Source: Catonia carolina (taxonomy: Eukaryota > Arthropoda > Insecta > Hemiptera > Achilidae). Taken from it: a stretch of DNA of 64,000 nucleotides. The stretch covers positions 101,348,748 to 101,412,747 of the forward strand of contig JAQMRL010000002.1 of assembly GCA_035578175.1 (NCBI GenBank). The letters run 5' to 3'. Made by a program: the position numbers and the translations under genes. Numbering within the stretch: the first letter of the stretch is position 1; every line of letters starts with the position of its first letter. Positions 1 to 12,400 of this stretch are shown one piece after another. The notes beneath the pieces are model-generated. The model was not told where the DNA came from. It searched no databases and was given only the letters and a program-made list of their open reading frames with translations.

Positions 1-16
1 AAGATATGTACAGTAT

Positions 17-286
17 TCAGATGAACTTAAGTCCCCTAGCCGTGGGAGTGAGAGAATGCATAACGCTCTCACTCGCACAAGCCATATGCGCCATTCTAAT
101 AACATTGTATAATTTTTCTCATTGTTGTGAGCAAGCGTTTATGCATGCAGTAAGCTAACAAGCAAGATAACGACCGTAGTATGTTTTCAGATTTGGATTA
201 TAATGGTAAAGACCTTTGGGCGTATCCGTAGTTATGCCACATATCTCCCTCTCACTCGTTTGGCTATGGGACATTAATTCATCTGA
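17..286. repeat. Foldback/MITE-like element with about 38-bp inverted ends
   Basis: The segment 17-54 is an imperfect reverse complement of 249-286. Both outer ends read TCAGATGAA, and I count about 26 of the next 34 positions as matching. No transposase or convincing target duplication is visible between or beside the arms. It is most simply a non-autonomous inverted-repeat DNA element about 270 bp long. A short stretch just downstream (about 340-372, ATTCTGGTGGTTAG) matches the core of the palindromic insertion at 16183-16361. Confidence 0.5.
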
Positions 287-400
287 TATCTGTAGAAGAT
301 ACACAAAAGTGCTATAAATATTGGTAAAAATGTTTACTGTCACCATATTCTGGTGGTTAGAAACATATATTTCCTTTTCAAAAAGAGAATAATATTCCAC

Positions 401-2110
401 ATTAAATATACGAGTATGGTAATTAACATGTTAGGTAAATAAGTATATTGTCTACCATCAATTGGAAGTAGCGATTTAGGTTTTGTGAACAAATACAACA
501 TTTTAATGACGTTATAACATGGTTTTTTATCAATAAGTATAATATTCTATGATTCATAGATGCACATAACTAACCTACAAGCTGTATACCAAGAAATGTA
601 ATACATGGTGTGATGTCATTACTCCCTGTTTCAAAAATGCTGATTTATTTGCAACTGCACATACTATCTGATAACCTTTTTAAGAAATGTAACGTATTTT
701 TAGCTAAATAATATACACATACTAACTGACCACCTAGCACTTACTAACCAATAACCTTTTTCATTTTTTAACGTGTGGACACTGCCTTCTACCCTCCAAC
801 TTATTAACAGCTGTGTCTATTTACAAATATAACCTGTAATAGTAAGATTACACTGCACATATAACAGCATATATACATATTACAACATATTACAGCACAT
901 ATAACATGTGGTAAACAGATTATATGCTAGAATGTTCAGTTATAAAACATAATAGATCATATTCTTTTTTGTTAATTACTTAATAGTTGTTTATTTTCCA
1001 TCAATATTAATTACTTTGCATCATAAAATCTGTAAATAAAATCAATTATACCAGTGTAAACTAAATAGTGTTGCGGTAAAGTGAGGTAATATTTCAGTTT
1101 ATGATAAAAACAGCAGAGAACTACTTATAAAGTGATTGGCGCGCAAAAATAACTTCAGATTCGAACATAATGCTCCTAAATGTATCAATTTAAAAAATTT
1201 TGATAATCTGGGGGGGGGGAGTCCTATAAGTGCATAATTACTAACAAAATGTTATTACAGAGGTTTCTTGTATCTGGGCTGCGGGATGGTAAATGGAATT
1301 CTATAATGGAATTTCTAACACCCTAATGACAAAAATTTACAGGCTATTTCACAGTCTGCACAAGCAAAACATAAATATTCTGGGTCTGTAGTATTTGAAC
1401 CTCTAAATATACCATTGTTGCAAGGACAGTTAAAAAAATGCTTTTCGTTCACAATTGGAAATGAAATTATAACCTAACAAATATGAATAAGGATCTTCCT
1501 TTATTGTTAAAATTACACAAAGCTACATAAATTTACTAAATTTTTTTATATTAAGTATATACATAGTTGAATCTCATAATACAGTAACAGAAGAAGGTTA
1601 ACTTTTTTGACTTTTGGGCATTGTTAATCGCCCTTAAAAAAAAAAGTACGAACATAAACAAAATTCTCCCTACAGCCGTTAAAATATTACCAAATTTTAA
1701 AAATCAGTATATTAATCCTCCCATTATTTTTCAAACTCCTCCAAAGCGAACGCCATATAAGTAAACCTAAATAAGTAGTTTACAATGCAATTACTTTGAC
1801 GCACCGGTACTGTTTACAGTATTCTATTGCTTATCACTAGATATACATATACATAATGTAAATATTTATATTAGCATACTTTAGTTTTGGTCTGCCCATC
1901 ACATAAATTTATTGAACACAAGCAGAAGGCTAACACAACAAAATAACCAAGAGTATTCATAGTTACAAAGTATAAAAATCTCCAAATTCAATTCTTTACC
2001 ATTTTACCACGTAACACAACCAAAAACAGCTGATAGCGTTCAGCTAAGCGGCACATTGGTATTGGTTCATAGTGGCCAACTTAACGAAGCATTATGAAAT
2101 CAAAACACGG
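401..2110. other. AT-rich intergenic stretch, no gene seen
   Basis: The sequence is AT-rich with homopolymer runs, including a G tract near 1210. I see no open frame with protein-like composition, no splice-framed exon and no recognisable repeat family. Confidence 0.5.
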
Positions 2111-2121
2111 AAATATACTTT

Positions 2122-2296
2122 TTTTATATTTTTGGTTTAACGTCCGAGTGTTCTGCAATTACTGCTAATGCAGACGGTGAAGGATGAAATAATTTTTTGT
2201 AACGTATGAAAATATGCCGAGCCTGAATGGGATTCGAACCCAAGACCGCATGATGAGAGGCGAGCACGTTACCAACTACGCCAACGCGGCCGGCAC
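2122..2296 (-). repeat. tRNA-derived SINE, family S1, with 11-bp target duplication
   Basis: Read on the minus strand, this begins with a tRNA-like head: an A-box-like GGCGTAGTTGGTAACG and a B box GGTTCGAATCC. The body ends in TCTGCATTAGCAGTAATT and a T/A-rich tail. The 11-mer AAATATACTTT occurs at 2111-2121 and again at 2297-2307, which fits a target-site duplication from LINE-driven retroposition. The same body follows different tRNA-like heads at 38287 and 62878. It is not a functional tRNA gene because the head continues directly into the SINE body. Confidence 0.82.
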
Positions 2297-2307
2297 AAAT
2301 ATACTTT

Positions 2308-3443
2308 AGCACAAAATTTTAAAAAGTATACATGATTTATATTCATACTATATTTTGAATGTCTTCCTTCATTCAAATTGTTCATAATATTATTATAATG
2401 ACGTGCATGTTGCAAGAAACAATGAAGACATACAAATTACAATGAACACGGTACCGTATAGAAAAACTTTTGTAAGACTTCCGATGGTGTACTTCTGATA
2501 AGACTTAATTAAAAGACTAATTAATTAATAAGAAATTAATAAGAAAAGATTAATTAATAAGACTTGATTACACGAATCAGATTTTAATCCGGTAAAATCG
2601 TAAATAAGTACTTTTTTACAATTAGTTCTTCAAGGAATAGCTCGTGGTTAAGTAATTACTTAGCCACAATGTTTTTCTAAGTCAGTCTATACCAAACAAT
2701 AACTTTACCATAGTTGCATGCGTTGAAAAATATATTATTTAGAGTCGAATAGTTTAACTAACTTTATTTGAAGTGAAAGCTTTTCGGCTTAGTACGCCAT
2801 CCTCAACTTGTGCATTACATTGCGTCTACAAATACTTATCATATAAAGGGTATTAGGGAAAATATAATAAAAAAAATAGTTTACCCTTTTTAGGAAAACG
2901 TTTATTTTTCAAGCTACTTCACACAGATTTTAATAATATAAAGATATAAAAATAAGAGCCTACTAAGGTCTGTAAAAGGTATAACTAATATCACTTCAAC
3001 AAGAGGTAAAATGTCAACTCGTTTCGTTATAATAATGACTATATGGGCGGTAGCAAACATTTCCTGTCGACAGTTGACTTTCAATTTTTTTGTTGCTGTT
3101 GTATTGATTATTATTTTTGATATGTTTCTTATACACCTCTCAAACTTTGCGGAAAGAAATTAACAGCTGATATCGGTACGTTACGAAATTATGTTCAACC
3201 AATGATGAGCTGTGTTTAGATTTCTGAGCTCACTATTGGTCGAAGGGTTTAATACAATACAATTGCTTGGAGTAACGGAAAAAGTTTTAAGCCGACAGTA
3301 AGAAGAAGACGTGAAGCAGCCAGGTGTTTTTATAGTTATCGCGGGTTTATAGTAAGTCGTTATAGGTAGTCGAGGAACTGAAAGCATTTTTGAAGTTTAC
3401 TTTTTGTCTTATTTGAAGTATTTTATAATAAATCATTTGAAAA
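2308..3443. other. 5' flank and presumed promoter/5' UTR of the HMMR-like gene
   Basis: No other gene is visible here. The 200-300 bases before the start codon at 3444 should contain the promoter and 5' UTR, but I could not identify a TATA box, initiator or upstream exon with confidence. An in-frame TGA at 3438-3440, two codons before the ATG, means the reading frame does not extend further upstream on this exon. Confidence 0.4.
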
Positions 3444-3489
3444 ATGTCTTTTCCAAAAGCTAAAATACATCGCTTCAATGAAGAGATGA
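3444..3489 (+). CDS. HMMR: HMMR-like exon 1 (start codon exon)
   Basis: This encodes 15 residues plus one base, starting MSFPKAKIHRFNEEM. The ATG follows AAAA, a good arthropod context, and has an in-frame stop two codons upstream. The donor GTAAGT at 3490 is a perfect consensus. The split codon A|CA gives Thr on joining to exon 2. Confidence 0.9.
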
Positions 3490-6400
3490 GTAAGTTAATT
3501 CAAAAATACTCTTCTATTTAACACTGTTTTGAAATCTAAAATCTTTACTAGAAACCTATTATTATTTTCAATAGTTTTTTAATATATATGCAACTTACTT
3601 CTAATTTAATAAGCAGTTAACTTCAATTTTTCTGTACATTATAGTAAAATATTGAATAATTTGGACGAATGAAATTCTAGTGCAAACTGTTGCATATTTT
3701 AACTTGTTTGATTGTGCATTTAATTAATTTGTATAAAATACACGCATTGATTTATTAAGTTTAGGATAATAGAGCCTTAAAATTTTAACTCGTAAATACA
3801 TTTAACATTATTTTCTTAATGGTTTTTTGTGGACTTTATATTAAAATAAACAGCTAAGCCCTTGTTGAATTTAGACCACGAATACTTGGTAATTACGTTA
3901 GTTTACAATCTGAAATCGAATCCGTGAATTCATCTTGGTCAATAGGCTATTTTGTATTTTATTTTTGTTAAGTGTATTTCCTTGATATTTTCATCTTTGT
4001 GTATATTACTGTTTCTTTGACTATTCTTTATACATTTCACTCCATGGCTTCATTTCTTTATTACAAAATTCTAATTTATTATTAGCATTTTTTTAGCATC
4101 TTGTGCAATATTGTATTTAAGTAATCTGGAGGGATTCATTTACATTTTCTAGTTTTCAATATTTGAGATGTGAATTATTGTACATGTGTATAATTAAAAA
4201 ATGACAGTAGAGTAAATTCCCCATGTTTTCTGAAAAATGAAATCTGTGCTAAAATTGTAAAGCCATCACATTGATGTGAATATTTTTTTTAGCAAATTTT
4301 ATATTTAATAATAGAAACAGTTCATATAAGGCTTTTTGTTAATAATTTTGTAGGTTTTATAACATTACTGTGAATATGAAATACTTTTTCCCTGTCCATA
4401 TCTTAAAGTTTTTAAATTATTCTGTAAGGTGTTGATTCTCAACTGGTTGTAACCGTGCACCTTGGTGTATTTTTTATTGAGCTATTTAGGGGTTTTAAAA
4501 AGTAGGTAACATTATTGTGAAACAATCAATTTATGGAAGTATAAAATTTGAATCTGCTAAATTTTTATCTCAAATCATACTCATAATGAACACGACAGAA
4601 TTAATTCTTGGGGATTTATTATTGTAAAAATTTTAATTGATTTATTTTACTGTTTCAATATATTACCAGTATTTTACATTAGGCATTTAAAACATATTAT
4701 GTAGTATTTGTATAGATCAACAGCAAGAGGGCTGATTGAACCCCTAAAGTTTTATTAATTCAAATTAGGGCTGAAGAGTTTTTATATTTCTTCTCACAGG
4801 GTTGAAAAGTAAGATTGATTATCAGTAGGCCAAGCTTCCTGGAAAGTACTTACTTTCCATCTTGTAACTGATACCTTGATATCTACCACAGTGTGTAGAA
4901 AACTAAATTTATTACTTTTATAGGAGTAAACTACAATTATTAGTGTTGCTTACAGATCTACCTCCTCTATTTTGATGTATTGGTTAGCACAATTGGCTTA
5001 CCAGGAGTCCCAGTCAGGTCTGCTATTTTTTTATCACTCATTTTCTTATATAAAACTTCACGATGTTGCAATAGCATTGATGTGCATAACAGTAATATGT
5101 TAATCCAAATAGGGGAATACCTCTTTTTTTTCAATACTTCAGTCATTTTGTTGACAAATCATATTTAATACTCCATTTTGCCAGTGATAGGCAATTATTT
5201 GCTTTGAAACTAATATTTTAAAATTAAGAAGTACAAATTACAGAAAGTGGGGAAAAATCAGAAACTGGTGAGTTAGATTGTACCCAGGACTTTTAAAGTA
5301 AATAGAAAAGAATTGGTTTAGGCTCATACGTATAATTATTGATTTTTTTCATTTTTAATATTTTGTTTACATCAGCCGAAAGGCTGGTTGGAACCTCTAG
5401 AGACTTTATTAAGTAAAACGAGGAGTAAGGTGGTTTATTATTGCCTTCCTCTCTGAGTAGAAAAGTGCTTATCAGCTTGCCAGGTTCTCCGAAAAACATC
5501 TACTTTCCACCCTGCAAATGACACCTTCTTGTCATTCTCCATAGGGTCTGGATGTATAATGAAATTCATTAGGCTAGTCTCAGAGGAGATAACTCTGATT
5601 AGTGTTTTTACATCTCTACCTCTTCTGTTTCTTAAATGCTTCAGTCATATAACTGGCAGATCATGTGATAAGAAACAGAACTATTTTTTGTAGCCCTGGA
5701 ATTAGCAGATAGAGTGAAAATTATTTAACAACCTGCCTATTATAGGGATATTTTTAATAGGTATAATTAATATTTCTAGAATTGTTAACCTCATTAAAAC
5801 ATATATATTCAGAAATTTAAAATCTTCATTTTTGCTTTATAAGATGGGAAGGCTTATGTAATTCGTTTTAAATTTTTGAAAATTAATACCACTTGGATCC
5901 AAGGTATAACTAGTCTCCAAACATTAAATTCTATGGTCTGGTCTAGTACAGTATAGATGAAGAAGTTAATAGCAACATTTGTTTTCGAGCTCAGAACTAC
6001 ATAAGGTGCTGAGTACTGGAAAATAAGCTCGTGGAATAAACAAAGACTGGAGGCTTTAGAGATGGACTGATTATGGAGGTCGTAGGGTGTCCAGAAGAGA
6101 GTGGAACCAGAAAGATGGGCAAGTAGGATCCTTGATTGGCGACCATATGATGGAAGAAGATCAAGGGGAAGGCCGGAGAGAAGATGGGAGGACGACATAA
6201 AGAGAACTGCTGGAGAGAGCTGGAGGAAGACGGCGCAGGACAGAGAAGAGTGGAGGAGTCATGAAGAGGCCTACATAGCTAATATTTTAGCTTTGTAAAA
6301 AGGGCTAAGAAAAAAAAACAAAAAAGGGTGTCCAGAACACCCTACAACCCTATACCCTATGGGGGTCTTGGGGTGATGCATATTAGAGATGAAGATATAA

Positions 6401-9400
6401 GGCGTACTGTTCTACAAATACCATAGTAGACAGTAAGTATAAAAACCAGACCGTTGGTATGGTATGAGCATGTCCAAAGAATGGTACCAGATCGGTGGCC
6501 CCGAAGAGCCTTCCTTTTCCATCCAAAAAATAGAAGAAGAGGTTTCTCTTCGAAAACATGGATACAGGAAGTCCAAGATCCTGTAGTGGTGAGGAATCTT
6601 ATGGAGCGTGACTACAAAGATAAAATATAATGGGTTGTAGGATGTAGGAAGTTGAGATATCTATTGGTTCTCCAAAAAAGAAAAAGTAAGAAACCATACC
6701 TCAGGATCATGACTTTTAGTCTCATTTATTGTCATCTCCTTTAAATTTTTATTGTATAGAATACAGTAATATGCATTTCCTAATATATCCAGATTTTAAT
6801 ATTTATTTTAATTATAGCATGCGCTCCTCCACCTGGCAAATACGATCCAAAGTTTGATACGAAAGTGAAAGGTGTAGTCATTGAGAAAAGTAAACGTTTT
6901 GTGGAGCCAAAATTGTCATCCGCCTCATCAGCTGAGAGTATTGACAGTTTAGGAGGAAAATCAACCAGCAGCGTCAGTGTTCTTCCAGTATTCAGAACGG
7001 TCTGTAGTATATTTTTATTTGTTTAATAGTAATGTTCTTCTCTGATACCTATTTTATAATATATGTTAAATTTATCAAAACATAAAAATTTTTCCGTAGA
7101 AGATTTACTAAGTAAAATATAGAGCTGTAATGCTTTTCACGACTGATGAGCTCTGCTGTTCCATGTGTTTAGACCAATCAGAACGTTTGCCAGCGTTGTC
7201 AGATTGCACGAATGTATCACCTTGACAAACATTACGCACGCATGCGTATAAGAGCTACGGTAGTTCACTCGTGTCTTGCTTCTTGTACTGAACACATTTA
7301 TTATAGAGCGGGTTAACATGCAATACTTTATAATATAATCAGCTGGTTGTATGTTTATAGGTCATCATTGTTATTGAAAGACCAAAAAAATGACTGACAA
7401 AGTATATAATAGAGCTACAAGAGCCAAGTATTTGCAACGTTGCTGGCAAATCATTGGCTAGCTATGAAGTGGGTGGTAAGGGGCAATGTGTACGTTCAGA
7501 GCTCATCAGCTTTGAAAAATAGTATTATAAGTGTTTTACCAATGCATTCAATACTTAGTTTGAAAGTGCAAGTGCTCATCATTTTGAAATGTTTTTACTT
7601 TGTCACTCAAATGACCCATATTTTTGCTACTGTAAGTGGGTATATAATGAAATCCATTACTTTCTAAGGTGATAGCTGTAGGTAATCATATATTTTGTGA
7701 CAAGTATTTTTTGCCGATCCAAAATTTTTAAAATTAAATTTTGTGATGATGGCTGTAATGATTTTTCTTTATACTTCTCTTAATTCATTACAGGTTTGTG
7801 TGCTCATAAATAATACTTGAGGGCATTGCTTAAACACAATATTGACTAGATTATGTATTTTAGGGTTAAGTGTTAGACCTACCGACCCTACCCCAGACCC
7901 TCACTGCTACCTACGCTGACGACACAGCAATATTAGCCCGAGACCAAAACTCTGTACACGCTTCACTAACACTCCAACATCATCTCAATCTCTTACACAA
8001 ATGGTGTAAAACATGGAAAATAAAACTTAATACGGCAAAATCCCTTCACGTAACTTTCACACTCCGTCATGGTGATTGCCCACCAGTATACATAGACAAT
8101 GAACCTTTCACAAAAACAGATACGGTCAAGTATCTTGGTCTGACTTTTGATAAACGACTAACTTGGAGCATACATATCAAACGGAAACGTTTATAACTTC
8201 TATATTCCCTACTTCACAAACAATCAAAATTACGCAAATATTGTTCTTCTCTCTATGTTCTTCTTGGAATCCCTTAAAGTCATTAACACTTAGTCCTGAC
8301 CACACTAAGGGTGTGTGCTGACCACACATCACCTGCTTGATGGAAGGCTTCTAGTTTTACCAAAGAAAAACTCAGAACAGGGATATATTTTGTTTCAGCT
8401 ATTCAACAGTGAAAGTGGGAATCAGTAATATGAACTTATTTTGGGTTATTACATTTTCTTTGTTTATTTCAGTTGTCTCAAATAACCTTTCTGACTTCTT
8501 CAAACCATTCATACCACAGGTCTGTTGTTTAGTGGCCTAAAAATTTGTTATCCAGGTTTTTATAATATTTTAGTCTTCTTTTTGTACTTGTCTCCATTAT
8601 TGATTTATTGTTATTGTCAGTTCTCTTCCTCGTAATATAATTCTTTGTCTACTACTTTTGATTCTATTATTTTGTGGGGGATTTTTGTGTTTGCATCCCT
8701 ACTCTTATTTCAGAATAGGATGATTTGGACATCTTTAACTATAATTCTGATTTTTTTTGTAGTGTTCAATGTTTAAATCAGTTTGGAAGGTAACTTTTTT
8801 GTAAATGCAGTAGACTTGTGGTAATCCAACGTTTATGGGACACTCCTATTTCCGGATTATCGAAAACGACAGATTAGTAGAAATGTTTATGAAATGTGGG
8901 GATTATTATACAGTTTTTTATTTTCTCTTGCCCTTTATGAATATGAGGGAAGGAAGGTATTGTTTTCATCGGATATAAACGTTTTTAGACCCCCTGAACC
9001 CAAAACCATGTTTTTAACTATTGGTGTGTGTGTGTGTGTGTGGACAAAATATCTCAAGAATGGAACATTGTACGAAGTTGAAACTAAAGTTAAGTACCAC
9101 TAAAACCTGAATGAACATTTTCATCAAAATCAGTCTACCAGAAGTAGTTGTTTATTTGTGCATTTTTTCACTCTTTTATGATTTTCTCAAAAAATGACTT
9201 TTACAATTTTTTTTAAATTGCTTCATTTACTACATTTTTATGCTCTACAAGGTAGCATAAGCGCCATATATGCTGAAATTCTTGGGAAAGCTGTTCTCTA
9301 GCAGAAAAAAATGTTGATTTTTATTGTGGCCTTCATATGCATTCTAGAGCAAAAGTGTATATAATCGAAGTTATAGCACATTTAAATGCTTACAACTTTT

Positions 9401-12400
9401 ATTTAATAATTTTTACTTTCTCTTGCCTATATGAATATATAGGAAGGAAAGTATTGTTTTCATGTCAAGTTTTCACCGAATCTACACGTTTTCAGACCCC
9501 CTGAACCCAAAAAAAAAACATGTTTTTAGCGATTGGTCTGTGTGTGTGTGTGTGTGAACAGAATATCTCAAGAACGGAACATCGTACGAACTTGAAACTT
9601 AAGTTACATACCACTACCGAACCCAACAAGAACATTTTCATCAAAATCGGTCAACCGGAAGTAGTAGTTTATTCGTGTAATTTTTCACTTTTTTTCGATT
9701 TTCTCGAAAACTGGTCCTACGATTTTTTTTAAAATCGCCTGATTTACTAAATTTTTTATGCTCTACAAGATAGGGTAGGCGCCATGTTTGCTGAAATTCT
9801 CAATGAGGCTGTTTTCACGTGAAGAAATTGTTTTTTTAAGATTACGGCTTTAATATGCATTTTAGCGCAAAACTTTATATAATAAAAGTTGTAGAGAATT
9901 TAAAATCCTACAACTTTTATTTCAAACCTTTTTTTGTATAACGCTTAGTTTAGCAGTGATTAGTGATTTTCTGTTTTTTTCTCACGAAAACAGGTGAAAA
10001 ATCTATTTTTTTAAGATTTCGGCCTTAGAATGCATTTTACGACAAAAAAGTATATAAACCACATGTAGGCCACATGTGCACATGTAGGTATATAAGTATA
10101 AAAAGTATATAAAAGTATATAAGTATGTTTGTAATAAAATTTACAGGAAATTAAAATATCTACAACTTTTATTTTAAACATTTTTCTCTACAGAGCTTAG
10201 TTTAGCGTGAAAGAATGATTTCCGTATTTGTAAGCTGAACGGGGTGATTTTCATTTTGCGTCTTCACTCATGATTAAAATTAGGTTATGTTTTCGAGGTT
10301 AGGTTTCTGTTTATTTCTATTGTTTTTATGATGAATGTTACGTTTTATTGTTAATTATTTGTTTTGGTAAGAGAAAGTCGTGTGAGTGTTTGACACCAGA
10401 TTTTTAATGTTATATTAATATATATTTCAGCCTCAGTTAAAAAGAAGTTATTTGAAAACTCCAAGATCTGTACCGGCCAATCATCATACAGGGAGTGCTA
10501 CAGCTTCAACCGGTTCAGCTATAAATGTAAGGAGGAATCTTGACAGTGAGTCATTAAGGTCAGTGCAGTTAATGAAAGGCTTTAATTATGAATATTAGAT
10601 TTGTACAACCTATGGAAATAAATTAAGTACTTTCTCAAGTATGAACAAGTTATAGTCCAGCCTCTCTTAGTTTGCTCCTAATGTAAACAAATAATGACAT
10701 CACTGAGCATGCGCATTATATCAAATGTGTACATGCTGATTAAAAAGTAACAACAAAATACTTTCAAAAGTATTTAAATAGAAAATACTTTTAAAAGTAT
10801 TTTTATAAATGAAATTATTAGGCCTACATCATATCATGACTGATGTTTTTAGTACTTTAAGTACTTATAATTTAAAAAATAGTTAACTTAATAGGAATAC
10901 GACATCCGTAAAGTCGTAGACTCTAGCCTGCACCCTGTAGTAGGTGGCTTTTGTTTGTTGACAGTAGGAGCAAACTAAGAACGCCTGAACTGTACATTAA
11001 TTGTTCACTGAAAAATCTTCTAGATTATAGGTTACTGAAGAGGCAGAAATAATTCATTTATTCTCCAAAATGTTTAAATGATCATGTAGTGTAATAGTAT
11101 TACATTAAGTTAATATAATACTAGGTGAGCTTCTGCAGGAAAACCTGCACAAAAATGTAAATTTAAATTTGTTTTTAAAGAACATCTCTTGCTTCTTGAC
11201 CTTCGCCCTAATGGACGACTATCCATTAATTTCCTGATGAATGGCAATGGTTTCTAAAAAGAATCAAAAATAAAATAGCTCTGAAAAGAGCTGTTAAAAA
11301 CAAAAGAAAAATATAGCAGAACTCACTGTACTAATCAAAGTAACAACAACCACGTTGGAAAGTTCAAAACGATGTGGCACTGCCAATGTTTGTTGAACTT
11401 ATCCCCCCTCCAACCTGAAATAGCTGTGCGACATGTGGGAAGTATAGATAGAGGAAGAGAGAGATATATGCATAGGGTAGTGCTTTTCATTCGGTACACA
11501 GACGCATCGCTTACCGTATTCTCGTTCTTATTTACTTCACGTATTGTTATCTTTATTTTAGACCTCCTATTTTACAGTCATAAATCAAAAAATATAATTT
11601 TGGTTAGTTTCTGCAATTCTACTCAAACAGACGATTCATTTGAGCCCACTTGGGGGGAGATCTGTGAAGGTTTAGGTGGTTAAAATTGTGTTGAAAAATA
11701 ACCTGCTTGCTATTTATATATAGATTCATTTCTAATTAATTCTAAATTTTTTTATATGTTGAGAAATGAACCTATCCTATTATAATTCCTATTTTTTAGC
11801 GTAATTTAGTGTCCGTTTAATACTAGTTCTTCCAAAATCAAAATTCACTTACAAGGTATAGATACTGATGTCACAAGATTGCCTTTTGCGCATAGATGGG
11901 ATGTGAGTAAGGGAAGTGAAAATTTGAAATGCTGCCAACCTCAACAGTGAGACACTATTTGTACATTTCACTACCGTGCAGTTTTTACATATATTTTGTT
12001 AGCTGTGGTTTATTCCGAGAAAATATTTTCTTCTAAACCTTATAAGAAATAAATTTGACCTGTAATATTGCCTACAGCTTTCAGGCTGGGTTCCGTTAGG
12101 GATATTCAACGGTGGATAACATATTTGTCTTGTCATTTATTGTTAAACTCAGATTGCCCAAAAAGCGGAGAAAACTTTACTCTTTTTTTGTGGATTTTTC
12201 CTCAGCCTTTGATACAATTGATAGAAAGGCCTTGTGTTACAAATTATATTGTCTAGGGCTGTCAACGAGAATGTTAAAAGTAATAAAGTGTTTGAATAGG
12301 GGTACAACTGCAGCGGTATGGAGTAAGATTGGTATGACAGAAAGTTTCGAAACCAGCATGGGAGTAAGACAGGGGTGTTTGCTGAGTCCTTTGTTGTTCG

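Noticed and set aside
2215..2296. Possible tRNA genes at the tRNA-like heads (also 12600-12667, 14400-14467, 38287-38355, 41343-41400, 56640-56670, 62878-62942)
   Set aside because: Each has a B box but continues into a shared SINE body, some with target duplications; cloverleaf folding is imperfect. They are SINE heads, not tRNA genes.
5854..6198. 114-codon minus-strand frame
   Set aside because: It is the antisense shadow of two LINE fragments and spans the junction of a nested insertion.
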